Source of the DNA: Callaeas wilsoni
Taxonomy: Eukaryota; Chordata; Aves; Passeriformes; Callaeidae
Assembly: GCA_013398955.1 (NCBI GenBank)
Contig: VWPU01014898.1
Coordinates: 149,178-213,177, forward strand
Direction: 5' to 3'
DNA length: 64,000 nt
The notes under the pieces are model-generated. The model did not search any database. It was given only the letters and a program-made list of their open reading frames with translations, and was not told the origin of the DNA. The translations under genes and the position numbers were made by a program. This document shows, piece by piece, positions 39,401 through 52,334 of this stretch (its first letter is position 1; each line of letters begins with the position of its first letter).

Positions 39401-42400
39401 TTCAAATGATAAATATTTGTCAAACATAAAGACAAGTTTTTGGTATTAGTTTCTCTGTAAGAATATAGTTTGACTTTACTTGCTGTTTGACAAAACATGT
39501 CACTGTTCAATTGGCATGGAAGAAGCCTTCCAACCAATGCTGCTGATGCTGCATTAACAGATATTCTGGCTTCTTTGTTAAACTTGAAACGTTTCACTAA
39601 AGATTTATACCTGAGACCATATTTAATTCCTCAAAATAATTGCTCTTGTCAATCTTTCCACACACTGGTTTAGTATGGAATGAGTTTATTAACAAAGGGA
39701 TGCTTTTAATCTCTGAATTGTCTAATTTCTTTATGTAGTCAGTCAGAAAGAGAGAGCAAGAGACTGCCCTCTAGGGAACAAAATCAGCCCCCGAGCTAGG
39801 CATTGCCTTCAAGAAGAGTCTTTCCCCATCGACTGCAGAAGAAAGATAGAGAAACTAAAATAGCTTGTGTGACTAGTCTGGATTTCTAACTCATTAGAGA
39901 GGCTTAATTATATCAACATGTTGGAGATCTTTCTGTGATTTAAATTCACCTTCCATCTGTACAACCTTTTCATCTTTTTTCTCTTTGTTTTTTTAGCTTT
40001 TTCGCTTCTAGTCAAAATATCTGCTCCACAAGTGTCTCAATTAATATGGGAATATCACTGAAAACTGTTTCCGAATTTCTTTTTGAGAAAAATGTAGAGA
40101 TCATTTGCAGGGAGACAGTAAAACACTACATAGCCTCTCACTGCATGTTGTTCATTTTAAGAGGAACTTGCAAGGAGCTTGGCACTCTTTCTAGTTTGCA
40201 CACCCAGTTGGTAGTATTTAATATAAAACAACCCCCAAAAGTGCCACTGAAAATGAAACCTGTTTGGCACAGATGTAGAACACCTCCCATGTAGATCCAT
40301 GCTCAGTATTTGATTAAAGATCAGCCATCGTTTGCACATAATACTTGAATTTTCTACAATAAGCCAGGTAGGATGTATTTGTAATACAACATAACTAGAG
40401 TTGACATACATGCTTTCACTTGTTCTGTAGAAATATATCTGTGGTGGTGTTTATCTTATGAGTTATTGCTTTTAATAATGGAATTTTTATTCTCCTGACT
40501 CACTTAAAATTATTTTTTAAAATACAAGGTACAGAGTTTTATTCTTTGTAGCATAAAGTTTAGTTAAAAGCTTTCCCTTACCAAGGCAAGCATGCTACTA
40601 TAAATATTTTGAATTGCTGGTCTGTTTATTTCTCATATTAGAACCTACTGTTTACAATATTTATTTTTTTAATTGAAAAACTCAAGGAAATACATCTTTC
40701 AACATCAGAGTCTTTTTTGTCATCTTTGTCCTGTCTCTTTAATATTTATTACTACTTTGGAGTTGAAAAAGCTGAGATTTCTGGTTAAAAGGTGATTGGG
40801 CAGAAATGCCATTTTTTTTTTTTCTGTCTGCAATCAGCAGGGGGTTTTGCCTACGATTGTTTTATGTTTTTTTGTAATTCTCTGGCATACTGCAATTTTA
40901 CCTATGAGTGTTTCAATTCTTCTCCTACAGCTTTGTTTTTATGTACCTTTTAAACTCACACTTTTCCTGCCATGTTAAGTTTATTTCTGAAGTAACCTTG
41001 CTATATTCAGATTCAATTTTGTCATAAATAAATTTCATTTCCAGTTAATCCACATCGATGTGATTTAGCTGCATTACTTAGTTGCTTACTATAACCCAGG
41101 GGCCTTATGGTGAAGCTGATTTTACATAAATAAAAGTGGATTGTTTCCTGACTATGAACTTCCAAATATTGAGTGAGTCACTCACGAGTTTCAAACAAGC
41201 CATTACTTTTTGGAGAGCAGTCCAGGGAAACTTCTGTTGTTGGAAAAAGCAGTTGTGCTGACATTAAATGAAAATGGAAGAACATTGCAGGAGTTTTGAA
41301 ACTATTTTTGTCTTCATTCTTTTGTTGTATAGAAACTAAATATAAAATTGGAAATTTATAACACTTTTCAGCTAGCCCAAAACAAGAATTTATACATAAT
41401 TGAACATTTTGTTACTTTGGAGCTATCCAGGATAAACTCAAGGTTTTGCAGTTGACCCTACAAATTCTACTGCTCCATGTGTAGTTGTTTTCTGCCAATT
41501 TATTGTACACTGGTATTAAATGGAGACCTGTCACATTTCTTATGAGGGGTTAAGAAGATGGCACATCAGCTATCCTGGAAAAGAACTGGAAGATAAGAAA
41601 ATAGGGTCCTTGGGCTGAAAGATGTAAATGGAATTACTCTATTTTGAAGGGTTCTATTTCTGTCATCATGTAATTAGCATGCAACACAAATTATTAGGGT
41701 TAAAAAATGGACTCTACCTTGGTGCTAATCACAGTGCAGTTGGACTGACAAGTAACATCCCTTTGGTCCACTGCTAGAAAGTTATTCACTGACCTTAATG
41801 ACTGCAGGGAGCAAAAGGGATTCTGTTTTAAAACCTCAACTGTAGCTTATGAAGTGAAATAATTTTATCTTCAAACTGTGGGTTCAGTAAAGGATATCAA
41901 GTTATAGGTAGTCTCTTTAGAGATTTCTTTCATTTTAGGAGATAACTGGGAACTGTCAGAGACAGAACTATTCATCCCTCTGATGTAAACCATGAACTTA
42001 AAGAAAGGTCTTGATAGATTTAAGTAATTCACAAAACGCACTGAATCTGAAGATTATTGCTCAGTGTTGCATTGCAGGAGTTGAGACAAGGTTTCATATT
42101 TCATTTAGATGTATTCAACAGTGGCTGCATGTTTCTCTAGTTTATTGTTACTCTACTGCATGTTTTCAGCTATTTGTATGGGTTTCCTTACAAACCCTCT
42201 TCAAGCCTTTCCATTTTAATCTCATGAGTCTCGATGGGGATCAAGGTGTTAGGAAAAACTACTTCCATTCCAGAGTTTCACAGTGATGGTATAATGCAAT
42301 CCTTTTCTCCTTTGTCCCTAAATAAAATGTAAAAATGCTTTATTTTTTCTTTCATTTTATACATTTTTGGATATATTTTCTTATTAATTAATGGCTCAGG

Positions 42401-45349
42401 TATACCATGTCACTTTTTTTTCTTATTACTTTGTTGTAATTCCCCTCACTTCCTTAAGAAATTTCAGAGGTCTGCTTTTCCCCTTCTCTGGGCATGGAAT
42501 TCACTTTATCCTAGTATCATTTATACTGCACTTTGAACTGCTTTTTCTTGTATGGCTATGCTGAACGTTTTCCATTCACAGATTTTTCTGCAAGAGATTT
42601 TCTTTGGGTTTTGTGTATTTTTATTTCTAAATTTGTTTGTTACATCCAGATCAGGTCCTTTTTTGTGAAGGTGCACCTCAGTGGAGCATAATTAAGCCCT
42701 GTGTGATAACTTCCATCAGTACATACTATCTCATGCATACTATTTGCATCAGCAGTTTAATTTTTATATTTCATAACTGCCAAGTAATTAATTAAAAATG
42801 TTTTTTAGAATATAATATGTAGTTCAATTGGAAAGCAAAAGGAACAAAAATTCACACACACACAAAAAAAAAGCCCTAAAAGAACTACTTCAGAACTATT
42901 TTATCTGGGACACATTGAAATATCTTGAACTAAATGTCAGAAATGATAAAGTTATGAAATGTGCTACTAAATTGTAACTTTCTGTATAGTCCAGACCCTT
43001 CTATTGAAACCCAATGGGGAGATATGGTCAGATTTCTACAGAAGAGGAGTTTAATACAATTTTTTTGTTTATTTTTATCTATGATTCTATAGTGAATAAG
43101 AACGAGGAGGTAGAGGATGTTTAAACTATATATTTTTTCTGGTAAGGATTATTCCGTTCACCTTAGAGAGATCCTTCTGTGTCTTACAGGATAAGATACA
43201 TCAAACAGAAGAAAATATATTAGGAGACACAAGAAAAACATACCAGACTTTTCAGTTGTCTATAGAGAATGAATAAAAAATGTTGATAGCGCTTCCATTT
43301 TCTATTTCAATTGTTTTTAAGGATTCATTTATATGGAGCTTTCGGTCCCATTTGGCTGACAAATACTGATGTCTGAATCTTGATGCAATCGGCATCTTTT
43401 CCTCATACTAAATCATTCATGAATATTGCACTACTTTTAGACTCTTTATTCTGTCAATGACTTTGTGGTAAAAATAGAAATAGAGCTTTTTGATTTCAGT
43501 GATACATTCATAGTTGATGCAGATCATTAGCTTTTTTAAATGCATAACTCATGGATCTTAATTTTGCAGTCTTCAGGCTTTTAATCTGTTGGTAGTGTTT
43601 GCACTCTTATTTTAAAGGAATAATTTAATTACCTTTTTTGGTACTAAATGGAATAAATAACTCTCCGACAGTAGATACATACATATAAAACAGGAGTAGT
43701 TACATGAGATCTCCAAGAAAAAAGAGGAAAGATTATAAGCCACATAAACAATTAAAAGAATCTGGGTTATTCAATATTTATGAGACGAAAAGGTAATATG
43801 TGATACAGTTAAACACTATACGGAACAAAGGAAAACAAGAACTGTCTCCCAAACCCTTATGTGACCTTTAATTAAGAAAAAAATGTATTGGTGTTTATAA
43901 CTAGTAATAAGAATGTTATGCTTCAAGATATATGCCATGTAAGAGCTACAGAGCTTAAAGTTGGGGAAAATGTCAACCAGAAGAAAATTTGTTGCTGCAA
44001 GAAAGCCGGTTGTGGTGCACAAATGTTACTGCAGAACCAGCAAAGGCAGAAAATGACAGAGATTGCATGCATCTTTATTTTAAAATAATAATAATTTTTA
44101 AAGGTGCCTATAAAGAAAAGAGTTTGTAGTACCAACAATGAATCTCTGACCCTTTTTAACTTGAATCAGGCTGAGAAGTTGAAGAAAAAAACCCATTTTG
44201 TTTATACCGGACATTTCTGATAGTCAAGAAACCCTTTTCAGTGCTGAAAAGCTCCATGACAAGTATAACACATCCTCTGCCTTGGTTTTTTTAGAGAAGT
44301 TTGCACTTTTGTGCATTGCAGGATCTTTAGAAATAAAGCAATCTGCACTACTTGGACTTTGGAATGAATCTGCATGAGAATTGCACTACTCATAAAAATT
44401 TACTCTAGGATGTCTTAGCAGGGATTGCCTTAAATTTAGTTGATAAAAATAAGTAGATAAAGACAGGAATAAGTAGGTAAAGACAGATATCTGCCAAATG
44501 TCGTCAGAGATAACAATACATAAGGTTTAGTTTGAGGTCAGTTAGCTTTTAGATAGCAAAAGCATTTTGTCCTTTTCCAGTGTTAAACCACTTATCATAA
44601 CTGTTTGTGTGGAAAAGGGAGCATGTTTGATTTCTTTTTGAATGTATGTTTACTGCTAAATGAGTTTAAAATGCAAGTCAAGAAATGAAAATGCTTACGT
44701 AGCAAGAAAAACAGAATTTGGATTATGTTGCAGGTTTTTGCTGTTGAAGAACAGGCAGCTGCTCCTTAGTGATTTCTCTTTTTATAGAATTGAAAGAGAA
44801 GAGATGAGCAAACTCTAATGGAAAAACCTTAATTTGAATGGTATGAGAATGTCTTTCACAGCAGAGGAAGCAAATTGTTATATGAACTGTGTTTTATTTT
44901 ACTCAATGTTTCTTTGATGAGAACTTGCCCTTCATCTGAAATTCTGCAGAACATTAACACAACACTTGGCTCCTACAGAAAAGGCTCTAATAAGTGATGG
45001 TAGTCACTTACTTCTGGGTTCAAAGGAGCTGATCTACTTAGGGCAGTGGAAGGGCATCACTTGGCTTTGGATTAGGGTTTTGTACAGGAACTGGGAGTGG
45101 GAGGCCCATGTTATAGAGTGCTTCTGGAATAAATATGAATAACCATAAGGATATGGCTAAAAGATAGGAGCCCTGTTGTCTTCTGGAAACTTCTCTCTCC
45201 AGTTTTCTTTGCTCTGTGTTAAGGGGCAGTAGCTCTCAGGTACAGCGGTATACTAGAGTGTAAGATGATGTACTGGAAAAAAGAACAAAGTGAAGTGGAA
45301 TGCCACATCTGATGAAATTTTACTTCAACTACTTGATGCTGGATTTTAA
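30468..45349. other. Long intronic stretch with no recognisable repeat or gene
   Basis: Nearly 15 kb in which I recognise no CR1, LTR, DNA transposon, RNA gene or exon. It contains a 20-base tandem duplication (44448-44487), small A/T tracts, a short (CA)n at 42854-42863, and a local GC-richer patch at about 34340-34560. Open frames of up to 102 codons occur (for example 34256-34564 on the plus strand and 35653-35898), with no family resemblance. The stretch is long enough to hide conserved noncoding elements, which cannot be seen from one genome. Confidence 0.55.
44448..44487. repeat. 20-bp tandem duplication
   Basis: AATAAGTAGATAAAGACAGG at 44448-44467 is followed at once by a copy differing at two positions (44468-44487). 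It is probably a replication-slippage product. Confidence 0.9.
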
Positions 45350-45368
45350 TTTTTTTTTTTTTTTTTTT
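45350..45368. repeat. Poly(T) tract, 19 bases
   Basis: The longest homopolymer in the window, followed by CCCACTGCGG. It lies about 120 bases upstream of the large CR1 copy. No retroposed gene sequence is visible on its left, so I do not interpret it as the tail of a minus-strand retrocopy. Confidence 0.9.
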
Positions 45369-45499
45369 CCCACTGCGGAAGTGTAAAGCACGGGGCAAGG
45401 GTCATATAAGCATTGGTCTTTTTTGTTTGACTTTTTGAATTGCACTCTTGAAAGACCAGTGGACTGTCTGAGTGGACAGTGACAACTGTTGAAAGCTGA

Positions 45500-46467
45500 T
45501 ATTAGAGGTTGAAGGCAGATCCCAGAGAGTTTGTAATCAGTGGCACACTCTAATGCCTGTCACTAGCAGTGCCCCCCAGGGTTCAATACTGGGCCCAGTA
45601 TTGTTTAACTTGTTCATCCATGACTTGGGTGAAGGGGCAGATGCCTCCTCAGCAAGTTCACTGATGATACAAAGTTGGGAGGAGTGGCTGATACCCCAGA
45701 GAGCTGTGCAGCCCTTCAGAGGGACCTCTACAGGCTGGAGAGATGGGCAGAGAGGAACCTGGAATTCAACAAAGGCAAATGCGGAGTCCTGCACCTGGGG
45801 AGGAATAACCCCAGGCACCAGTACAGGCTGGGGACTGTGCTTCTGGAAAGCAGCTGTGCAGAGAAGGACCTGGAGGTCTTGGTGGACAACAAGCTGTCCA
45901 TGAGCCACCAGTGCCCTTGCAGTCAAGAGGGCCAGTGGTATCCTGTGGTGCATTAGGAACACCAACAGGTGGAGAGGGGTGATCCTGCTCCTCTACTCAG
46001 CCCTCATGAGGCCACATCTGCAGTGTTGTATCCAGTTTTGGGCTCATTAGTACAAGAGAGAGATGGAACTCCTGGAACAGGTCCAGCAGAGAGCTACAAA
46101 GATCATTAAGGGACTGGAGAATCTCTCTTGTAAGGAAAGGCTGAGGGGTCTGGGCCTGTTCAATCTGGAGAAGAGACAACTGAGAGGGGACCTCTTTTCT
46201 CAGTGGTGCTGAGCAACAGGGCAAGGAGCAACAGTCAGAAACTGATGCACAGGAAGTTCCAGCTGAGTATGAGGAAAATCTGCTTTGTGGATGACCAAGC
46301 ACTGGAACAGACTGGACAGAGAGGTTGTGGAGTCTCCCTCACTGGAGATGCTCAAGAACCATCTGGTTGCAATTCTGTGCAGATTGCTGTAGGATGATCC
46401 TATTGAACAGGAAGGTTGGACCAAATGATCCACTGTAGTCCGTTCCAACAGTACCCATTCTGTGATC
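45500..46467 (+). repeat. CR1 LINE, longest copy in the window, with reverse-transcriptase remnants, plus strand
   Basis: About 970 bases in consensus order from the C-terminal part of CR1 ORF2 to the 3' end. One frame gives [16 protein letters not shown] (from about 45571), the conserved non-LTR reverse-transcriptase motif. A frame shift follows near 45630-45650. The next frame carries an FTDD box at 45657-45668, matching the catalytic (Y/F)ADD motif with Ala replaced by Thr, and continues through [14 protein letters not shown] and [15 protein letters not shown]. Relative to the consensus I remember, bases are missing after GAGAGGGGACCTC (about 46195). It ends GTACCCATTCTGTGATC. The copy is dead: 5'-truncated and frameshifted. 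The minus-strand frames of 94-142 codons across it are antisense shadows. Confidence 0.96.
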
Positions 46468-48565
46468 AGGTCTCTATATACCAAGAGAGTTCATCTCGAG
46501 AATCTAGGGAGCTACTGTCCTTTTCTCACTTTGCCTCTTGTTTTTTACCCGCCCTCCACTTTCTTTGTTACTACCTTCTCCACTATCACTTTTGTTTTCA
46601 TAGCTCCTTTGCAAACTCATTTGTATCTCTTATTGGTGTCCTTAGTGTCACATGGTGGGAATCATGCCATGATCTTGATCATTTTTCACATGCTTTTGCT
46701 GTACCTACTTTGTTTCTAGTACTTCATTTTTGGATTATGCAAAAGAGAACTGGAGACAGTCAGTATTCCAGCTGAGGTGACATCATGGAAATAAATACAC
46801 TGTCATAAGGATGTCCTCTGTTTTATGCTATGATCTTTCTAGAAATTCTTAATATTCTGTTGAAATGTTTGGCTACCCTTAAATACTACCGTGAAGTCTG
46901 CACAAGTTTACCTGTCATAGCCATGTAATGATTAATGTTTTAGACTAAAACTTTCTCTATACCTAGTTAGAGCTGCAGGGGTTTTTTGGTTTTACTACAT
47001 GGATGTGGCTTCCCATGCACAAATATTATCAATGTACTGATATACTGAACTTAAAGAGTCCACGTTAACATGAAAATATTTACTGCACCATTTGTTGTCT
47101 TAAGTGGACAGAGAAGTCTGCAGGGATTATTTATCAATTTCATAAATTCTTGAGAGACCTGAAAACACTGACATGAAAACATTTGAAATGTAGGTTATGA
47201 TATTATATGAAATCTGCATTTTAAATTTCTTAGCAAATAAGGTAGCAAAAAAAGCCCAAAGCTGATATAGATCTCTGCAGCTAATAGGCAGTTACTAGCA
47301 CAGATGTTCTCACCTGTTGCAAGCTGACAGCTCAAAAATACGTGTAACTTTGAATACAAGTGCTAATAACAACTGAGACGGTAAAATGTAATTATTGCAT
47401 GTTATTATACTATCACCTGTGCAGCTGCGAGGCGTAGACTGAATATTCTGCCACATTCAATTAGAAGAAGATAAAAGTAGCACTGGAGAACTGAGTCAGT
47501 TAAATGAGAATTTAAATCACTGCAACTGCAGCAGCAATTGTAAAGTCATTCAACATCCTAGCCAACAAGACACATTTCAAGACTAACAAAGTATGATTTT
47601 TTCTCTGAATTTAGGTCACCAAAGCTAGTAATTTGGATGATATCCTAAGGGAGTGTTTGGCCTGTCAGGCAGGTGTATGATTTCTTAATGCCTTTTGAGA
47701 AGTGATAGTCACAGGAAGTGTATTGCCCAAGCAAATGGAGCAGAAGAAAACTATCTTTCCACTATGTTATAAACATTTGTTCCTTGCATGCATCTCAGTG
47801 CTTGCCATACTCTTCACTTTCTTATGCAGTCTCTAACAACTCCAAGGAGCATCTACCTACTCATTTCAATACATTTTTTCATTGCAAATCGTTCCTGTGG
47901 AGCTGCAGCACCTTTTGTTTTAAGATACAAGTCATAGAGCAGTTATATTGTTTTGACTTCCGTTCTAGAAAAGAAACCAGTTACAGTGATGGTTGATCTC
48001 CCTTTATTGGTAAGAATTTGTTTTATACCAATGTTAAGACTTTTGCTTTTACCTTGTAAACATAAAGGACACACTAGTGCTATGGTTGTTGTTTCTGTTG
48101 ATCAAGCAGCCTCTGGAGTCACAGGACCTTCTGAGGTTTAAGAACTCAGAACTGAGAATTTAAAAGCTGCTGAACTACAGAATTTTAGCCACATTTGTCA
48201 GATGGCATTTTCTGTATTATCTGTCTCTGACTAAATTGATTTCTTATAAAATAAAGGTTCAGTTGGAGTAAATTAACTTAAAACACTGCCTAGAAGATTT
48301 TTATAGGCAAACAAATTCATGCATTTCAGTAGAATGATGATAGTTAATTATCACTTAGACTTGCCTGCTGTGTAACACAAGCTATTTAATCCAGTAATGC
48401 TTGTAACACACCTATAGCTTCTGTTTTAAGAATGTACCTACTAATTTAAAATTTGAGACCAGTTCTCTAATTAGCCTTCCCTTTGGTATGGGCAGGTAAG
48501 TTTCTGACTTGTTGCTTTAGAGTTATCATCTGACAACTCCAGCCACTTTTGTGGGATTCGCAGAC
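46468..48565. other. Intronic stretch without recognisable features
   Basis: AT-rich sequence between two CR1 copies. I recognise no gene or repeat. An open frame at 47718-47996 (+) has no family resemblance. Confidence 0.55.
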
Positions 48566-48940
48566 TAGTTGAGGCTGAAAGGCACCTCTGCAGATTGTCC
48601 AGTTCAACCCATCTGCTCAAGCAGGGTCACACAGAGCTGGTAGACCAAGTCCGTGTCCTGACAGCTTTTGGACATCCATCCTCGTAGTAAAAAAAGAAGT
48701 GTTTCCTGATGTTCAGCTGGCGCCTGCTGTGTTTTCATTTGTGTAGATTGCCCCTTGTCCTGACAATGGGCACCACTGGGGACAGCCTGCCTTCTTCTTC
48801 GTTCTTCACTCCTTTTAATCAGGTATTTCTGATGAACATTCTGATGAACATTCATAAGTTCCTCCCCAAGCCTTCTCTTTTCCAGGCTGAACAGTCCCAG
48901 CTCTGTTAGCCTTTCATCATAGGAGAGAAGATCCCCTAGT
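48566..48940 (-). repeat. CR1 LINE 3' fragment, minus strand
   Basis: The + strand reads TAGTTGAGGCTGAAAGGCAC, then CCCATCTGCTCAAGCAGGGT, TTCCTGATGTTCAGCTGGCG, TGCCCCTTGTCCTGACAATG, GGGCACCACTGGGGACAG and CTTTTCCAGGCTGAACAG. This is the reverse complement of CR1 in correct order. A segment expected after the ACATCCATCC clause (about 48680) is missing, so there is an internal deletion. A 12-base direct duplication, CTGATGAACATT, occurs at 48829-48852. The minus-strand 123-codon frame at 48604-48975 is partly the LINE's own decayed coding strand, but it is not a functional gene. Confidence 0.93.
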
Positions 48941-51314
48941 TTTGCTTGTTGTCCTTTGTTGCACTTTTTCTCCAAAGTTCATATTTTTCTTGCAGCCCAG
49001 TTTCTTCAGAAATGTTGATTTATTTTCTCTCTCTTATTTGACATTTAAGTGGCATATTCCAATGAGTCCTCTTACAGATTACCATTTTCTTATTGCAAAC
49101 ACAGTTCTAGAGTCTATACTAGAATTCCTTTGATCCCAACTGATGCATAAAGTTGAAGTCTCCTTTCCACAATTCTGTAAACACATATCAAGTACAATGG
49201 AAAACTACTGCTCTTAAAACTGGAGCCTCATGCCAACCAAGCCACAGCAATACAGGCTTGAAACTCAAGGTGTCTTTTATTTGCTATAAACAAAGAAATT
49301 GGACAACTCCACCCAATTAATGTCAACTGAAAGAAAACAACCGTCCTGTATAAGACAAGGCGACAGTCTTGATTTTATCACAAAGTACCAGCCTCCTGAC
49401 TAAAGAATTTTCTTCAAAATCCCTCCCGCTCTTTTCAACTGTGACCTAGAAAACAGCACCCATAACCCCACCAGCAGCACAACCACCTCCCTTCAACCCC
49501 CATCCTGATTTCTGCGTATTACATAGTTGAGTATTGAGGCCTAGGTCCAATGCATATTCCTGCAGCTTTAAGCTTTTCGTTTGTATTTAATGCTCAAAAA
49601 AATGTATTGATTCAAAATATAAATAAAAGTAAGTACTTAAAAGAAGTTTTTAAAAAAATTGTTTGTTTGAAATATGAGTACAATTTTACATGCTTCAGAG
49701 AGGAATAAAGGTAAATCTTAAATAAAGATGTTGCAAAATCCTAAATTTCAGGCTACAATATGTCTTTAGCTGGAATGAGTTTTTAAAAAATTTTTTTCAG
49801 GCAGCAGACTAGCTTCAATTTCTTGAATTTTTAAATCTGTTTTGCCTTTGTAAAATTATTTGTCTTGCACATTGCTCTATTTGATGAAAATAAAGTGAAT
49901 GCTGAAAGGAATATCATATTTAGGAAAGTTGTGGTTTTTTCTCAGGGTAAATATTAAATAAAATCTGACACATTAACAAGAAATTTTGTTAATTGGGGGG
50001 TAGTTTTTGAACATGGAGCAGTTAAAACAACTTAAAATGCATCATTATTTATCCCATACCATGTCCTCACTTTAGAAACAAAATAAAACCTTAATTTTGA
50101 CCTTGAGGACAGAATACTCCATGTGAAGCAGATGGAATGTTGAAGTACAATTCGCAGTGGGTTTCCTCTTATCAGTGTGGAAAACTTTGAAAGATGATCT
50201 CTTTAAACACTACTTTGTTATTGTCACTTTCTGAAACTTCCTTCTTTCAGTTAATAGAATTAGGATGACACTTATTAATATGTCTGGTGTTTGCTTTTTA
50301 TTTACAACCTTGCTGACAGTGTCCTAGAGAGTGATTTGTTCTGATCAGCTGTCAAGAGTACCACACCATAAGTAGTGATGTAAAATAAAATAGAAAGAGA
50401 TTTCAGATGCTGTTTTAGCTTAAGAAAGAGGTGCACAGTATTCTCTTCTGTTTATACAAGTAATGGCTACTCTTATAACTGCTGCATGACTTGCAGTCAT
50501 CCAGCCCAACCTAGTCAGCCTGGTCCTTCCAGAAAAATGGAAACCACTCAGGTTCGGACTTGGAAATATCCCTGAATGGAAAGTATATTTTCAGCAAAAT
50601 TATCTTTGCAGAAAATTCCATAAGTTTTCTGAGCAATCCTGCAACCTACATGACACGTCTAAAATTGCTGGCAGGTGAAAATGTGTTAAACTACTTCAGG
50701 CTTTGTATCTAAAACCTCTATGGATCTGTAATCCATTACTGAAAGCAAAAGAGGTAAAAATTTTGTAATAATAATAATAGATGCTGAATTGTTTAAAAGT
50801 ATCCTTAATAACAAAACAATTTGATTTTACATCAAGAGCACTTTTGATGACTCTATTTTACAGAAATCCTTTAGCTCAGAGAAAGAAAGACAAAGGTAAT
50901 TGCAGTATGACTACAACCAGAGGGATAGAAGAGAGTGGTGCTTTCATCATTAACCACCCTTTAGCAGAGATGGCTAAAGAAAGCAAAGTATCTGGATTTG
51001 CTTAAATGAAGTATTAAAGAAAGAAGTAAAATAAACAAATAAAAAATGTCATAATAGTAAATTCAACAATACAGTGGAGGGATATTTTATGACTACTGTT
51101 TTTGTCCCCTGAGATATTAGAGTCAATTCATCCAGAAGACTGTAACTCCATGTTGCATAAAGTTCCCTGTGGACATTCCCCTGGAGACCTGCCTGCCACT
51201 TTTTCTTCCAATGTTGTTTTCTCTCCACACCAGCTGTGTCCTGGCAGCTCATCTTTCTGTCAATAAGATTTTCCCAACCATGGATTCCACTGAGCCACAG
51301 TGTCTGCTCTTTCT

Positions 51315-51360
51315 GTTTTGTTTTGTTTTGTTTTGTTGGGTTTGTTGTTTTTTATTTTCT
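51315..51360. repeat. (TTTTG)n simple repeat with degenerate flank
   Basis: Four TTTTG units at 51316-51335 are followed by related TTTGTTGTTTT text. On the opposite strand the repeat yields a Lys/Asn/Gln/Thr-rich stretch. This accounts for the longest open frame in the window (158 codons, 51260-51736 minus), which is therefore not a credible gene. Confidence 0.9.
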
Positions 51361-52292
51361 TTTTTGTTGTCTTGTAAGCTTGACTCTCCTGTTCTTCCTT
51401 CATGGAAGGACAAAAAGAGGTTACAAAATTTTGTGTTATCCTTCTGCATCTTAATTCCTTCATCTTCTTTTTAAGATTGTCTTTGACCTTGCCATCTTGG
51501 AGGTCTAAAAGTCCTAGGAATACTGTGACAAACTTCATTCTAGAGCAAGGAGTGGCAGAGCTACTCATTTGCTGAGTGTCAGCATGCAGCTTTCCACACA
51601 AAATATTTCCTATTGCGAGGCAGCCTAAATGAGCCCAGTGTTGCACCAGGAGTGTTTCAGTGTGCTGAAGACCTGAGCTGGAGCTGCTGCCTGAGCCAAC
51701 AGTTCTTAGTTCTGTACTCTTGTGCATGCTGCCCATACCTAAAGAGTTATATCAGTTCAGGTATAGCTCCTGGTTTTGTGCATCTGAGAGGGGCTAGTCC
51801 ACACAAACATGCACATGAATCAGATTTAAATCTGCATTACCAACAGCTGTGTGGCAGGCAGTGTACCTGAGTTCTTGCTCAGGTTTATTTTTTTCAATCC
51901 AATCACATTATATTCCTTTATCTCTTTTTACACTTAATTTTCATTTACCATTGTAGCAATTCCATTACATCTTTCTTAAAACTGAAATATACTTCTGTTT
52001 CAAAGTCATTGATGTAATACTGCAATGCAAAAGCTATACAAAAATCTGTATTTTTTTACAGTCAATGCACTAACATCTCTTAATTGTTCTAACAGCAAGG
52101 AAGGAATTTCATGGAGACTAGGTTTTTCAATAGAAGCTTTAAAATAGTCTGCTTAGGCAGAAAAAAGGTTTGGCAGCCTTTGCGATATATCAGTTTTGGA
52201 AGACTTTTGAGTATCTGCAGAGAAACAGGGAATGAGAAACTTGGGCCATTTATTAGTGTTTGTGTCTTTACATCTGAGAATGCTACCATGTT

Positions 52293-52334
52293 GCATATAT
52301 ATCTATATGTATGTGTGTGTGTGTGTATATATAT
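52293..52334. repeat. (TG)n/(TA)n dinucleotide microsatellite
   Basis: A CATATATATC run leads into about seven TG units (52312-52326) and then TATATATATC. This is a compound dinucleotide repeat likely to vary in length between individuals. Confidence 0.9.

Noticed and set aside
45350..45368. Poly(T) as the tail of a minus-strand processed pseudogene.
   Set aside because: A minus-strand retrocopy would have its body to the right of the T run; the sequence there is about 120 bases of unrecognised text and then plus-strand CR1.
45537..45965. 142-codon minus-strand open frame.
   Set aside because: It is the antisense of the CR1 reverse-transcriptase region, which reads sensibly on the plus strand.
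50490..50535. CR1-like phrase (CAGTCATCCAGCCCAACC).
   Set aside because: Fewer than 40 bases resemble the family and the flanks do not follow the consensus.
51260..51736. 158-codon minus-strand open frame, the longest in the window.
   Set aside because: Its C-terminal part is Lys/Asn/Gln/Thr-rich text produced by the (TTTTG)n repeat, and the rest shows no domain, no splice structure and no similarity that I recognise.
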